NCBI GenBank assembly: GCA_963677655.1
Contig: OY782088.1
DNA from: Saccharicrinis sp963677655
GTDB lineage: Bacteria; Bacteroidota; Bacteroidia; Bacteroidales; Marinilabiliaceae
DNA length: 64,000 nt
Reading direction: 5' to 3' (one strand)
A model generated the notes under the pieces. It was not told the DNA's origin. It searched no databases and saw only the letters and a program-made list of their open reading frames with translations. The translations under genes and the position numbers were made by a program. This document shows positions 44,950 through 53,267 of the stretch, one piece after another (the stretch's first letter is position 1; each line of letters begins with the position of its first letter).

Positions 44950-46804
44950 TACACACATACTTTAAAGCATCAACTAAATACTTAATACCTGAATCAGATT
45001 GTGATATTTCTATTTCTGCATCATTTTCTAATTCTTTCGCAAGTTCATATGCTAAATCTGTTTTCTTTAGACCTTTATTTATAAGCTTCTTTGCAAGCTC
45101 CTCTTCATATTTCTGTTCATCCACTTGCGGATGTACTTTTTTAAGTGCATTACAAAATATTTGGTTTAAAGATGAAGATTTGAATAAGGAATATTCTAAA
45201 GTCCAGTGCGGTGCAACAAATACTTTAACTTTTTGAGATTTTAACTTACTTGTAATTTCACCTATTTTATTAATAGATTTATTAGTTATATCATCCTCAC
45301 TAATTTTAGAATATAAATATTTAGGGTTTCCTTTATTATCACTTAAATACTTGCCATCATCATTAGTCTCCCTAACTTTCTCAAAAGAAGGAACATCAAC
45401 ATCTGTTATTATTGAAACAGGTATATCTAAAGTGTTAGTACTATCCTTACGGAGAAAAATTTTAGAATAATGAGAGAAACCTATATTGCCGATATTTACA
45501 ATTGAAACACCTGCTTCTGTTAAGTCTTTTTGAATAATACCCTTTAATTTAAGATGCTTTGCAAATGATGGCAAAAATATTTCTTCCGCCCAACCTTCAA
45601 CTAAAACAACTCCTTTAGCAAAAAATAAATTTGCTTTTGTTACATCTAAAAATCGTTCAAGATGAACATAATCTGATGAGTCAAGTTCTGTGTATTCTGC
45701 CCCCATTGGGAAAGCAGAACTATTATTACAGATAATAAGGTTATCTAATTTGACTTTAGAACCAAGATTAGGGCTATGAGTGGTTAAAATTAACTGTATA
45801 TTATCCTCTTTTTGCAAATACTCAATAATTTTCATTTGAGCTTGAGGGTGTAAATGAGCTTCTAGTTCCTCAATCAATCCAAGGCGTATTCCGTTCCAAT
45901 TCTTTTTTTGGAGATGTAATAGCTCAGAGGACATAAATAATCTGTTCAATGTACCTAAGCCTGGATTAATTTCATCTTTTAATGATAATTCTAGTTTTTC
46001 AAGAATATTTTTTAAAGAACTACCGACAACACCAAATTTCGATTCCTTATCATGGCTATAAAATGCCTGAATAAATTTATCAATCTCATCCTTTAATTCT
46101 TTACCTTTTTTATTATCATCTTCAAGAGGTGTATCATCTTTCGCTTTTCCTTCAAAATATTTTTCAACGGATAAATTAAAATCCTTAAATAATTTCACGA
46201 GAATGTGTGTATCTTCTTCACCTTTAAAAGCTTCATGCCCTTGAAGAATTTGTGCTAACCGTGAATTTTTTTTGGGAATTAGTTCAGATTGCGCATCCCT
46301 TAATGGTTTAAGATAGGTAGCTTTTAAATACTCTCTTGCCTCAGCTGTTAATGGATAACCTGTGTCGTCAACTCCTGCTCTTACATCTGTGGGTATAATA
46401 TACCAATCAATTGTATTTCTTGACACATCGTATATTAAACGCAAAAAAGGTTGATTACGCTTTTCTTCAACAGATTCTGTTTTTACTGTTACAGATTCCC
46501 AACCCAACCATTCCGTAAAGTTCTTAGCCTCATCGGGTACAAGCCCTCGAAATTCTATTTCGACTCTAAAACGTGCAGTGTCGTTATAAAAATCTTCATG
46601 GGCAACCTTAATCCAATCATAACTATGGGTTTTTAATACTAACTTAATAGCATCAATAATTGCAGTTTTACCAGAATCATTTTCACCAATTAAAACATTT
46701 AGTCCTTTTTTAAAAGCTAGATTTAAATCTGGTTTATCAAGTTCTATTTCATTTATTGAACCGTATTTTCTAAAATTCCAGAGCTTTAGGTTGGATATGT
46801 ACAT
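44942..46804 (-). CDS. OLD-family ATPase-TOPRIM nuclease (GajA-like)
   Basis: 620 aa. ABC-type ATPase half: Walker A GENDSGKT (40-47), Walker B LIEELEAHLHP (310-320), H-loop TTHSPN (341-346). TOPRIM half: VLVEGWAEEIFLPSF (400-414) with the conserved glutamate, SIITDVDVP (464-472) with the DxD pair, and APHWTLEYSLF (531-541), a typical OLD ending. This is class 2 OLD, the class that travels with a UvrD-like helicase; GajA cuts DNA when nucleotides fall during phage attack. It starts 4 bp after the membrane-protein gene and overlaps the helicase gene. The region between 120 and 260 is longer than I expect and may hold an insertion. All key residues appear intact. Confidence 0.88.
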   Translation of the reverse strand: MYISNLKLWNFRKYGSINEIELDKPDLNLAFKKGLNVLIGENDSGKTAIIDAIKLVLKTHSYDWIKVAHEDFYNDTARFRVEIEFRGLVPDEAKNFTEWLGWESVTVKTESVEEKRNQPFLRLIYDVSRNTIDWYIIPTDVRAGVDDTGYPLTAEAREYLKATYLKPLRDAQSELIPKKNSRLAQILQGHEAFKGEEDTHILVKLFKDFNLSVEKYFEGKAKDDTPLEDDNKKGKELKDEIDKFIQAFYSHDKESKFGVVGSSLKNILEKLELSLKDEINPGLGTLNRLFMSSELLHLQKKNWNGIRLGLIEELEAHLHPQAQMKIIEYLQKEDNIQLILTTHSPNLGSKVKLDNLIICNNSSAFPMGAEYTELDSSDYVHLERFLDVTKANLFFAKGVVLVEGWAEEIFLPSFAKHLKLKGIIQKDLTEAGVSIVNIGNIGFSHYSKIFLRKDSTNTLDIPVSIITDVDVPSFEKVRETNDDGKYLSDNKGNPKYLYSKISEDDITNKSINKIGEITSKLKSQKVKVFVAPHWTLEYSLFKSSSLNQIFCNALKKVHPQVDEQKYEEELAKKLINKGLKKTDLAYELAKELENDAEIEISQSDSGIKYLVDALKYVCND

Positions 46805-46808
46805 AAGT

Positions 46809-47294
46809 CTATATTTTTATTCCATAATAGAAATATCCCAAAACAGAAAGTATTGCGATTACAATAATTGAGACATGAAGATATCTATAAATCATATCCC
46901 TTCTTAATGGGTCTTTCATACTATCAATCTTCTCAACTTTTGAACTTATTGAATTTAACTGTGGAGCATATTCAGCTCTTGCAATTTTTGCTCTTTCCTG
47001 ATGCATCTTTATATAATGTTTCGATCTATGAGCAAAGATTATAGAGGATAAATTGATTAATGAAATAATAACTGGTAAAAAGATCCCACTTATTAAATTT
47101 AGTTTAGAAAGATCGCCGAATCCGACTAAATAAATTCCAGCACTTATCGTAATAACAAAATTGCTAAATGTTTCTCTCCTTGATTCTAATTTATCAATTC
47201 TATCGTATTGTAATTGATGATACATTCTAAAGTTTTCAAATTCCTCATTTTCAGGAATGACTCTTTTTGTATTGTTTTTTTTTGTTTTTCCCAT
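46809..47294 (-). CDS. Three-helix membrane protein, first gene of the defence operon
   Basis: 161 aa. Basic N terminus, then a coiled helix with DRIDKLESRRETFSNFVIT, membrane helices at about 43-60, 66-88 and 139-158, and between the second and third a soluble helical part (KMHQERAKIARAEYAPQLNS). The plan is that of SLATT-like membrane proteins that form channels or sensors in bacterial defence, though I cannot confirm the family. Only 4 bp separate it from the GajA-like gene, so the three genes are one operon. It is not part of the standard two-gene Gabija, which makes it the unusual member. Confidence 0.7.
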   Translation of the reverse strand: MGKTKKNNTKRVIPENEEFENFRMYHQLQYDRIDKLESRRETFSNFVITISAGIYLVGFGDLSKLNLISGIFLPVIISLINLSSIIFAHRSKHYIKMHQERAKIARAEYAPQLNSISSKVEKIDSMKDPLRRDMIYRYLHVSIIVIAILSVLGYFYYGIKI

Positions 47295-47904
47295 TATTAT
47301 AATTCATCAATTAAAAACTAATATATAACCATATGTTATAGAGCGCTGATAAAAACAGCTCTTTTGCAAACATTGGCTTGCAGGGTTGGCTTGCAGCGGT
47401 TTGCAAATGTGCTGTTTTGTGGGCGGGATTTCTTTTGTCTTTGCGCGGGGGGAGAAAAAACAAAATAAATTCCCCTCAAACTGCACCGCCCTATCAACGG
47501 AGCACCAATCAAATCAGTCCGTTTTTTATAATATTTCAATCAACTTTCAATGTGTCGTGTCGGTTTCTTACACTTGCTTACAACTCATTAATAAGTCCAC
47601 CTTTAAATTATAACCGTCATTATACTACGTTTATTGTACCTTTTTGGTGATATAAGCGTCATTAACTTACGTTTATATTTACTATGTTTTTTATTATTCC
47701 GTTATTTATAATTAATTACAAATCGAATATACTGCAATTACAGTCAAAGGTTTCAATTTTAGGGAAAAAAGTAATAGCGAAGGGCGAAGAGTAGAGTGTA
47801 ATAGATAATCCTATATAAAATAGACTATTTGCATACAGCACCGAAGGTATTTCGGCGCTGGTTTATAGTTTTATAAAATAACTTAGTTTAAAATCTAGAG
47901 CTGA
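47295..47904. other. Non-coding element right of the defence operon and repeat-rich spacer
   Basis: 47358-47460 has GC-rich words (GGCTTGCAGGGTTGGCTTGC, then a GGGCGGG and a run of G) related to the element at 42536-42930. At 47699-47757 is a copy of a sequence that recurs at 51949-51998. At 47836-47860 is a hairpin, CAGC-A-CCGAA / TTCGG-C-GCTG, like one at 55593-55606. Overlapping frames in this stretch are not protein-like. No gene is seen. Confidence 0.5.
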
Positions 47905-48765
47905 TTACTTGTTAATTGAGACAAGCAATTCAGGAAGAATATTTTCCAATAATTCATCCGGAACATTTAAATCTCCTTCACCTACACCTAGTTTAACATG
48001 AGCCCTTGTGGCTCCATGAAAATCAGATCCTCCTGACTTTAATAAATCAAATTCTTCAATATACTTTAGGCAACGAGTCCTGTCTTCTTCTGTAAAAGAA
48101 GGATAATAACATTCCATACCATCCAATCCCCATTCTTTTAGCTGCTTAAGAAATGTATGGATTTCTGTTTCTGAATATCCTTTAAAACCAATATTTAAAT
48201 GAAAGTGAGCTAAAAATGCTTTTCCTCCTGCAGCATGAATCGCATCAAATGCGTCTTTAGGTTTTATCAGTTCTCCTTCAAAATAGTTAACCTTATCCAG
48301 AAAATTTATCCAGGATTCTTTTACGTTCTTTGTATACCCTTTAGCAATTAGATATTTTGCAATGGCCTGCCTGTCCATAAAACCACCGGAGATAAATGGT
48401 CCTACAGCTTCACGATCAATTGTAACTCCCAAAGAACGCAGTTTTTCAAAAACCAAAGTAAGTTTTTCTGCTCTCTCCTTCCTAAACTGTGTGTAAATCT
48501 GCTTAAACCCTTCGCTTTCAGGATCAATTCCGATTCCTAAAATATGAAGTAATCTGTTTTCACCAAATTCAGTACTAAACTCAATCCCTTTAACAAGATT
48601 AACACCCAGTTTATCTGCTTCCTGTTGAGCCTCATCAAGTCCTGCTATAGTGTCATGATCGGTTATAGCAACTGCAGAAACACCTGCTTCTTTGGCCTGT
48701 TGAATCAACTCTTTAGGAGTAAAGGTTCCATCAGAAATAGTTGTATGTGTATGTAAATCTATCAT
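47905..48765 (-). CDS. PHP-domain phosphoesterase (RNase AM/TrpH-like)
   Basis: 286 aa. The PHP metal site is clear: MIDLHTHTTISDGTFTPKEL (HTH and the SDG motif), VAITDHDTIAGLDEA, GIEFSTEF and near the end LLKSGGSDFHGAT. Closest in plan to the RNase AM (YciV/TrpH) group, which releases nucleoside monophosphates from short RNAs or from 3',5'-bisnucleotides. Divalent-metal phosphoesterase in the cytoplasm. Downstream of the sugar-isomerase-like gene, 27 bp gap, so probably co-transcribed. Confidence 0.88.
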   Translation of the reverse strand: MIDLHTHTTISDGTFTPKELIQQAKEAGVSAVAITDHDTIAGLDEAQQEADKLGVNLVKGIEFSTEFGENRLLHILGIGIDPESEGFKQIYTQFRKERAEKLTLVFEKLRSLGVTIDREAVGPFISGGFMDRQAIAKYLIAKGYTKNVKESWINFLDKVNYFEGELIKPKDAFDAIHAAGGKAFLAHFHLNIGFKGYSETEIHTFLKQLKEWGLDGMECYYPSFTEEDRTRCLKYIEEFDLLKSGGSDFHGATRAHVKLGVGEGDLNVPDELLENILPELLVSINK

Positions 48766-48792
48766 AATATCTCCTGGTATTCTTCTTTAATG

Positions 48793-49713
48793 TTACAGTT
48801 CTAAATTTGGCAATACAAAAGATTTGGTGTTTGAATGCAATCTGATCCATAAACCCGGATTTGCATTTAATTGCTGCATTGCTTCATCTGTATTTGAACT
48901 CAAACTTGTATTTAGCACATTTGAATATGTTTGTACTTTAGCTGGTGCAGTATCAGCATCTACTACTGACTGAACAATCTTTTTAGCTTGTAAAATTGCG
49001 GCTGGTCCTAAAGTAAGAATATACTGAGCTGAACGACATTCCTTTTCATCATTTTCATTCACAAGACTTCCTCCTGCTTTAAACTTACTGATGTGATGCT
49101 CTAAAATGCTACTGGATATTGGAATTATTCCTGCCACATGATTATTCTTTGCTCCAGAGAAAGGTTTAATGTATGCAAGATGTGATGCCTGATTTTCTTC
49201 GGGTCCATGACCAATAAAAAATATATCCAAACCACCTAAATCTTCTAACTTAGTTAGATATTCTATTAACGAAGCTTCCAGATCTTCTGTATCAGTTCGC
49301 ATTGGTGTGAAACTTTTTATCTTATTGAAAAAATCATCACCTAAAATGCGCTCAAAATCCCTTACAAAACTAAATCCATTAGCCATGCCCATAGGAGCCA
49401 ATGCATCCTGTGTAAAAACATTCAGTCTGGATAGTAATTCATCCTGTTCTGTTGTTTTTGCCAACTCCCCTAATAAACGATGTAATTCCTGAGCTCCTCG
49501 CCCACCTAATAGCGCAATATTAATATCACCTTCTTTAGATGCTGCTGTAATATATAACTCATTTAACATGGCCTTACCAACTTCAGCTTCGCTTTCTAAA
49601 ACGGTAGGTGTTACGCCATAATCAGTATAACTAAATTCCTGATCGCTATTTTGAGACAACCATACATTACTGTTGTCTTCATATCTTGAGAATTGTGAAT
49701 TATTTGTATTCAT
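48793..49713 (-). CDS. Glucosamine-6-phosphate deaminase/6-phosphogluconolactonase-like protein
   Basis: 306 aa. The NagB/RpiA-type fold is shown by INIALLGGRGAQELHRLLGEL (phosphate loop) and by FFIGHGPEENQASHLAYIKP, which corresponds to the GxGxDGHxAxNEP motif of NagB but with altered catalytic residues. It may therefore be a variant sugar-phosphate isomerase or lactonase, or a sugar-phosphate binding regulator. N-terminal 40 residues are extra and polar. First gene of a pair with the PHP gene. Confidence 0.65.
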   Translation of the reverse strand: MNTNNSQFSRYEDNSNVWLSQNSDQEFSYTDYGVTPTVLESEAEVGKAMLNELYITAASKEGDINIALLGGRGAQELHRLLGELAKTTEQDELLSRLNVFTQDALAPMGMANGFSFVRDFERILGDDFFNKIKSFTPMRTDTEDLEASLIEYLTKLEDLGGLDIFFIGHGPEENQASHLAYIKPFSGAKNNHVAGIIPISSSILEHHISKFKAGGSLVNENDEKECRSAQYILTLGPAAILQAKKIVQSVVDADTAPAKVQTYSNVLNTSLSSNTDEAMQQLNANPGLWIRLHSNTKSFVLPNLEL

Positions 49714-50713
49714 AATAATATGTTTCTATAAGCGCCATAACTCAGGCACCTTAATATTTTAATTAACCAGTTTTTTAAATTGTAGATTGTCAGAGTATAG
49801 ATAAGAAACAAGAGAATGTTATTTCTTTTATATCAAATTCGAAATATTTAATCTATATAATGAATTATTGATATAATAAGTGCAAAAATAATCGATTTAA
49901 GGGGAATGACTGTAATAATATTCATATTTCTTTATAATTAAAGTTTGAAAGGTAAAAAAAGGTTGAGGGTTGAAAGGTAGAAAGGTTAAGGGTAGTAGGA
50001 TTATATGGTTGAACTCACATTGTTTTTAAGTTAGGTATATTCTGTTTAACGGATTGCAAATCCTTACTTCTTAGATAAAATGATAGATGTTTATGGGGTT
50101 AAACTATACAATCAGCTCCTTTTTATATATCTCTTGGCTAATTCATGGAAAAAGCTTTCCTTATCGGGATGTCCGTTTATTATTAATACTTTTCTCATTG
50201 TCTACACTTGACAATTATAAACTAACTAAATATATTACTTACTAATAAATTATCTATGTAAGTTATTTAGCCATATTGCTTATGTCACAATTATTAAATC
50301 ACCATTATTTTTCTTTGAATTGCTTTTTGTAAAAACCTGAAAGTTTAACATTTTAATTTTAAACAAGTAATACGAGAGTGTAAATTCTGTTATCTATAAT
50401 TATGTGATTAAATATTATATTTTAACACTCACAACTTTATTGATTACATGAAAAATTTGAAAAAAGAAGATATGATAATATGCTAAAGAATTGGGAAAGG
50501 TGATAATTATCTGAATATGATCTGCATGTAAGATAGTATTTGGTTAATATTAACAATTAGAGCCTGACATATAAGAGAAAAACTCCCTAAACATCAGGCT
50601 CCATAACTGTTTTTGAGATCTTAGTCTCGTTTTTTCTTTTACAACTTTACTGATTTACAGTTAATAGGTAAATATAAATCTAACGCAAAAATTATAGCAA
50701 AAACCACACTCAG
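49714..50713. other. One-kilobase intergenic stretch with repeats and a gene relic
   Basis: Contains purine-rich irregular repeats (GAAAGGT, AAGGTT, GAAAGGTAG) at 49944-50000, the quinone-reductase relic at 50112-50198, and an 8-bp inverted pair GAGCCTGA (50560-50567) and TCAGGCTC (50594-50601) that could be part of a terminator or RNA. Otherwise AT-rich and without a gene. Confidence 0.5.
50112..50198 (-). pseudogene. N-terminal relic of an NAD(P)H dehydrogenase (quinone)-like flavoprotein
   Basis: From ATG 50198 the minus strand reads MRKVLIINGHPDKESFFHEL then AKRYIKRS and stops. VLIINGHPDKESF is the well-known start of the flavodoxin-like NAD(P)H quinone oxidoreductases (MdaB/KefF type). 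The end drifts to another frame (IKGAD) by one base and no more of the enzyme follows, so it is a truncated, frameshifted remnant of a gene of about 200 codons. Confidence 0.65.
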
Positions 50714-51736
50714 CTAGTTTATAATCAATTTCTTAACACTAACTAACTCATTATTTTCGTCTAATACTTGAATAAAATAAATACCTTTTGTACCAATCTC
50801 ACTAATTTGAATTGTAGTGTATTTGGAATTAATTTCCTCTGAATAAACTTCATTTGATTGAACATCAAATATTTTAAGCAAATAACCAGTTAACAAATCA
50901 TAAGTTCCAAAATCAACTGTTACATATTCGGAACTTGGATTTGGATATACTTTAATTCGGTTATTAATACTTTCTTCTTCTAGTTCTAGAGGAATTGAAA
51001 TATCTATAAATAGCGTATCAGTCACTTGAATGCTATCATAATAAATAGTATTTGCATATTCCTCTGCATAAAGAGCTAAGATTTCTTTTTCATTTAACGC
51101 TTTGTTATAAATCCTAACATCATCTATCTTACCATTGAAAAACCTATCTGCAGCTGTTCTATTTGTACCAATATAAGCATGTTCATCTCCGTCTACAGCT
51201 TTTTCGTATGTACCTGTAAAGGATCCAGCGTAAAGTCCATTGACATAATAATTAATATCCTGACCAGCAATCGACATTGCCATAAAATACCAGGCATCAC
51301 TACAAATATTCCATTCATAGCCTCCGTCTACCTCCCAGTATATCATTCTCATTTTATCCACACCATCTCTACTATGTGTTAATAAAGTAGTTTTACCATA
51401 ATTCAATCCAGGATGATTAGAATCATAAATCCTATTATATGTAGATATTGTAGAGGCATTAAACCATGCACAAATCGTTCTGTTTTCATAATCAAAATCA
51501 CTAGGAAGTGATATATAATCATCAATTCCATCAAAATAATAGGCACAATTTTCGTTGTTAAAACGATCGGTAGTTAGAGTGGCCCCTACCACTTCTCCAT
51601 TAAAGTTATTTCCACTGTCATCATCGGCATTTCCATTAAATAAATATTGAGCCTCCAATCCATCTGTTGGAACTTGTGAAAATAAATTACTCAGGCTAAT
51701 AAAAATCAGGCTAATAGTTACGACAATTTTTTTCAT
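50714..51736 (-). CDS. LamG-domain protein secreted by the type IX system
   Basis: About 340 aa from ATG 51736; a longer frame opens upstream but this start gives a normal signal peptide (MKKIVVTISLIFISLSNLFS). Residues 25-220 are a concanavalin-like LamG_3 domain (GLEAQYLFNGNADDDSGNNFNG, KIDDVRIYNKALNEKEI), which usually binds sugars or other surfaces. The last 80 residues match the type IX C-terminal sorting domain: IKVYPNPSSEYVTVDF, LLKIFDVQSNEVYSEEI and IYFIQVLDENNELVSVKKLII. It is thus exported to or through the outer membrane and may be surface-attached. Single gene. Confidence 0.88.
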   Translation of the reverse strand: MKKIVVTISLIFISLSNLFSQVPTDGLEAQYLFNGNADDDSGNNFNGEVVGATLTTDRFNNENCAYYFDGIDDYISLPSDFDYENRTICAWFNASTISTYNRIYDSNHPGLNYGKTTLLTHSRDGVDKMRMIYWEVDGGYEWNICSDAWYFMAMSIAGQDINYYVNGLYAGSFTGTYEKAVDGDEHAYIGTNRTAADRFFNGKIDDVRIYNKALNEKEILALYAEEYANTIYYDSIQVTDTLFIDISIPLELEEESINNRIKVYPNPSSEYVTVDFGTYDLLTGYLLKIFDVQSNEVYSEEINSKYTTIQISEIGTKGIYFIQVLDENNELVSVKKLIIN

Positions 51737-51948
51737 TTTATATTTTTTAGTCTTATATGATAGTTCAATATATGTCATAATATTCCAAAAAATAACTTTC
51801 ATTTATGTATGATTTCATTCCTAAAAAAAGGTTTTCTACGATCACAACATTGCGATAAGTTTTCCTTTGAAATATGTTATCTTTATAACAACTTAAAAAT
51901 TTATACTTAAACCGGATTTAATGATATAGCAGGGGGTAGATATAAAAT

Positions 51949-51998
51949 CCGTTATTTATAACTAGAATATACTTGATTTTTAGTCAAAGGTTTCAAAT
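51949..51998. repeat. Second copy of an intergenic repeat shared with 47699-47757
   Basis: Both copies have CCGTTATTTATAA, GAATATACT and AGTCAAAGGTTTCAA in that order and on the same strand, with small insertions between. It ends 5 bp before the target-duplication of the IS element. Confidence 0.6.
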
Positions 51999-52012
51999 TT
52001 ATATTAAAAGTT

Positions 52013-53110
52013 CTAAGTACATGACAAAACTTTATAACATTCACATAAATCATTGTTGTTAATTGGATTACTTAATGCATGAGCAATTCTGATTAAACCA
52101 TATTTAAAGAAACTATAAGCCCTTCTACCATGTTTTTTCACCCTGATCGGCTTAATGTTCTCATGTTTGTCAATCCCTGCTAAATATACCCAAACAAAAG
52201 CAATTGATACAACAGCCAAAAGTTTAGCAATGCGTTCCAAGTCTGTCAAATGGGTATCTTCAAGGTTAAAGCCACTGGATTTCATGGCTCTAAACATGGT
52301 TTCGATCTGCCATCGCTCTTTATAATTAATCAAAGCCTGATCATATTGATTAAACGAAGCGATAATGGTAAATTCTACTTTGCCAGTGATTTTATTAAAG
52401 GATTTTGCTCCAGATAAGTATACTAGATTCTTACCTAGATAATAGAGTTTATCACAATGTTTGTAAGACCCAATTTTCATATTATTGAACAGCCAAAAGG
52501 CCTTTATAGGAGTTTTGCCATGACGATGCACCATCATATTGTTCCGGATGCGAATGTAAAATGGAATATTTTGACGAATAAGATTTTCAAACCATTCTTC
52601 GCCTATAAATTCCCTATCCGCCATAAAAGCTTTAATATTTTGGGTACCAAAGAACTGAACATATGTGTCCAACACCTCTTTTCGCTCCAAGGCATTGGAA
52701 TTACCTCTTTTTGGAAGGAGTTTCCATATCAACGGAATAGAAACTCCTTTGTAACAAACGCTCAGCATCAGTATGTTGATATCGGTTTTGCCAAACTTCC
52801 AATTGGTTCTGTCCATGCTAAGCATATAAGGAGGCTCATCTGGCAATAAACTATAAATTAAACGTGTAAATATCAGTGGGTCAAAGGAAAATTCAGAAAA
52901 GAACCGTTGCACTCGCCGTAGGCTTGATTCATGCTCTACACTAGAACTAAAACCTTGAGCAAGTTTTACATATGAAACGGTTTGGAATTTTATCATGCTA
53001 TTGATAATAATGAGCAAGCATTTAATCCTTGCCTTGTGCCAATTGGTTGTTGCCTTGAACAACTCAAATAATTGAGTATTTTTACTGTCTACCTTGGTAT
53101 TCGTATGCAT
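52013..53110 (-). CDS. IS4-family transposase
   Basis: 365 aa, DDE type. Aspartates in LSMDRTNWKFG and AFMADREFIG, and the glutamate in YKERWQIETMFRAMK, which fits the IS4 signature Y-(2)-R-(3)-E-(6)-K exactly. A beta-strand insertion lies between the second Asp and the Glu, as in IS4 family members. It cuts and pastes the element. The reading frame is complete. Confidence 0.93.
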   Translation of the reverse strand: MHTNTKVDSKNTQLFELFKATTNWHKARIKCLLIIINSMIKFQTVSYVKLAQGFSSSVEHESSLRRVQRFFSEFSFDPLIFTRLIYSLLPDEPPYMLSMDRTNWKFGKTDINILMLSVCYKGVSIPLIWKLLPKRGNSNALERKEVLDTYVQFFGTQNIKAFMADREFIGEEWFENLIRQNIPFYIRIRNNMMVHRHGKTPIKAFWLFNNMKIGSYKHCDKLYYLGKNLVYLSGAKSFNKITGKVEFTIIASFNQYDQALINYKERWQIETMFRAMKSSGFNLEDTHLTDLERIAKLLAVVSIAFVWVYLAGIDKHENIKPIRVKKHGRRAYSFFKYGLIRIAHALSNPINNNDLCECYKVLSCT

Positions 53111-53223
53111 TACAAAATGATGTGAGAATCTTTTGTAAGATACTGAATATCAAGGTTTTAAGCAAGGAAATTGCGTGCTTATTTTGCTGATTTTCAATTA
53201 TTTATAGTTTTGTCATGTACTAA
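52013..53223 (-). mobile_element. IS4-family insertion sequence, complete, with 10-bp target duplication
   Basis: Terminal inverted repeats contain AGTACATGACAAAACT at the left end (52016-52031) and its exact complement at 53206-53221. The element is flanked by ATTAAAAGTT at 52003-52012 and 53224-53233, a perfect 10-bp direct repeat. Length about 1,211 bp. One transposase gene, whose stop codon lies inside the left terminus. Both ends and the duplication are intact, so it is a recent insertion and could still move. Exact ends are uncertain by one base because the left arm has one extra base. Confidence 0.9.
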
Positions 53224-53267
53224 ATTAAAAGTTATAAAATTTTAAAATTATTGAAAAGTAAACCCTC

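Noticed and set aside
47378..47650. Two overlapping plus-strand frames right of the defence operon
   Set aside because: They cover the second folded, GC-rich element; composition is not coding and both frames are equally poor.
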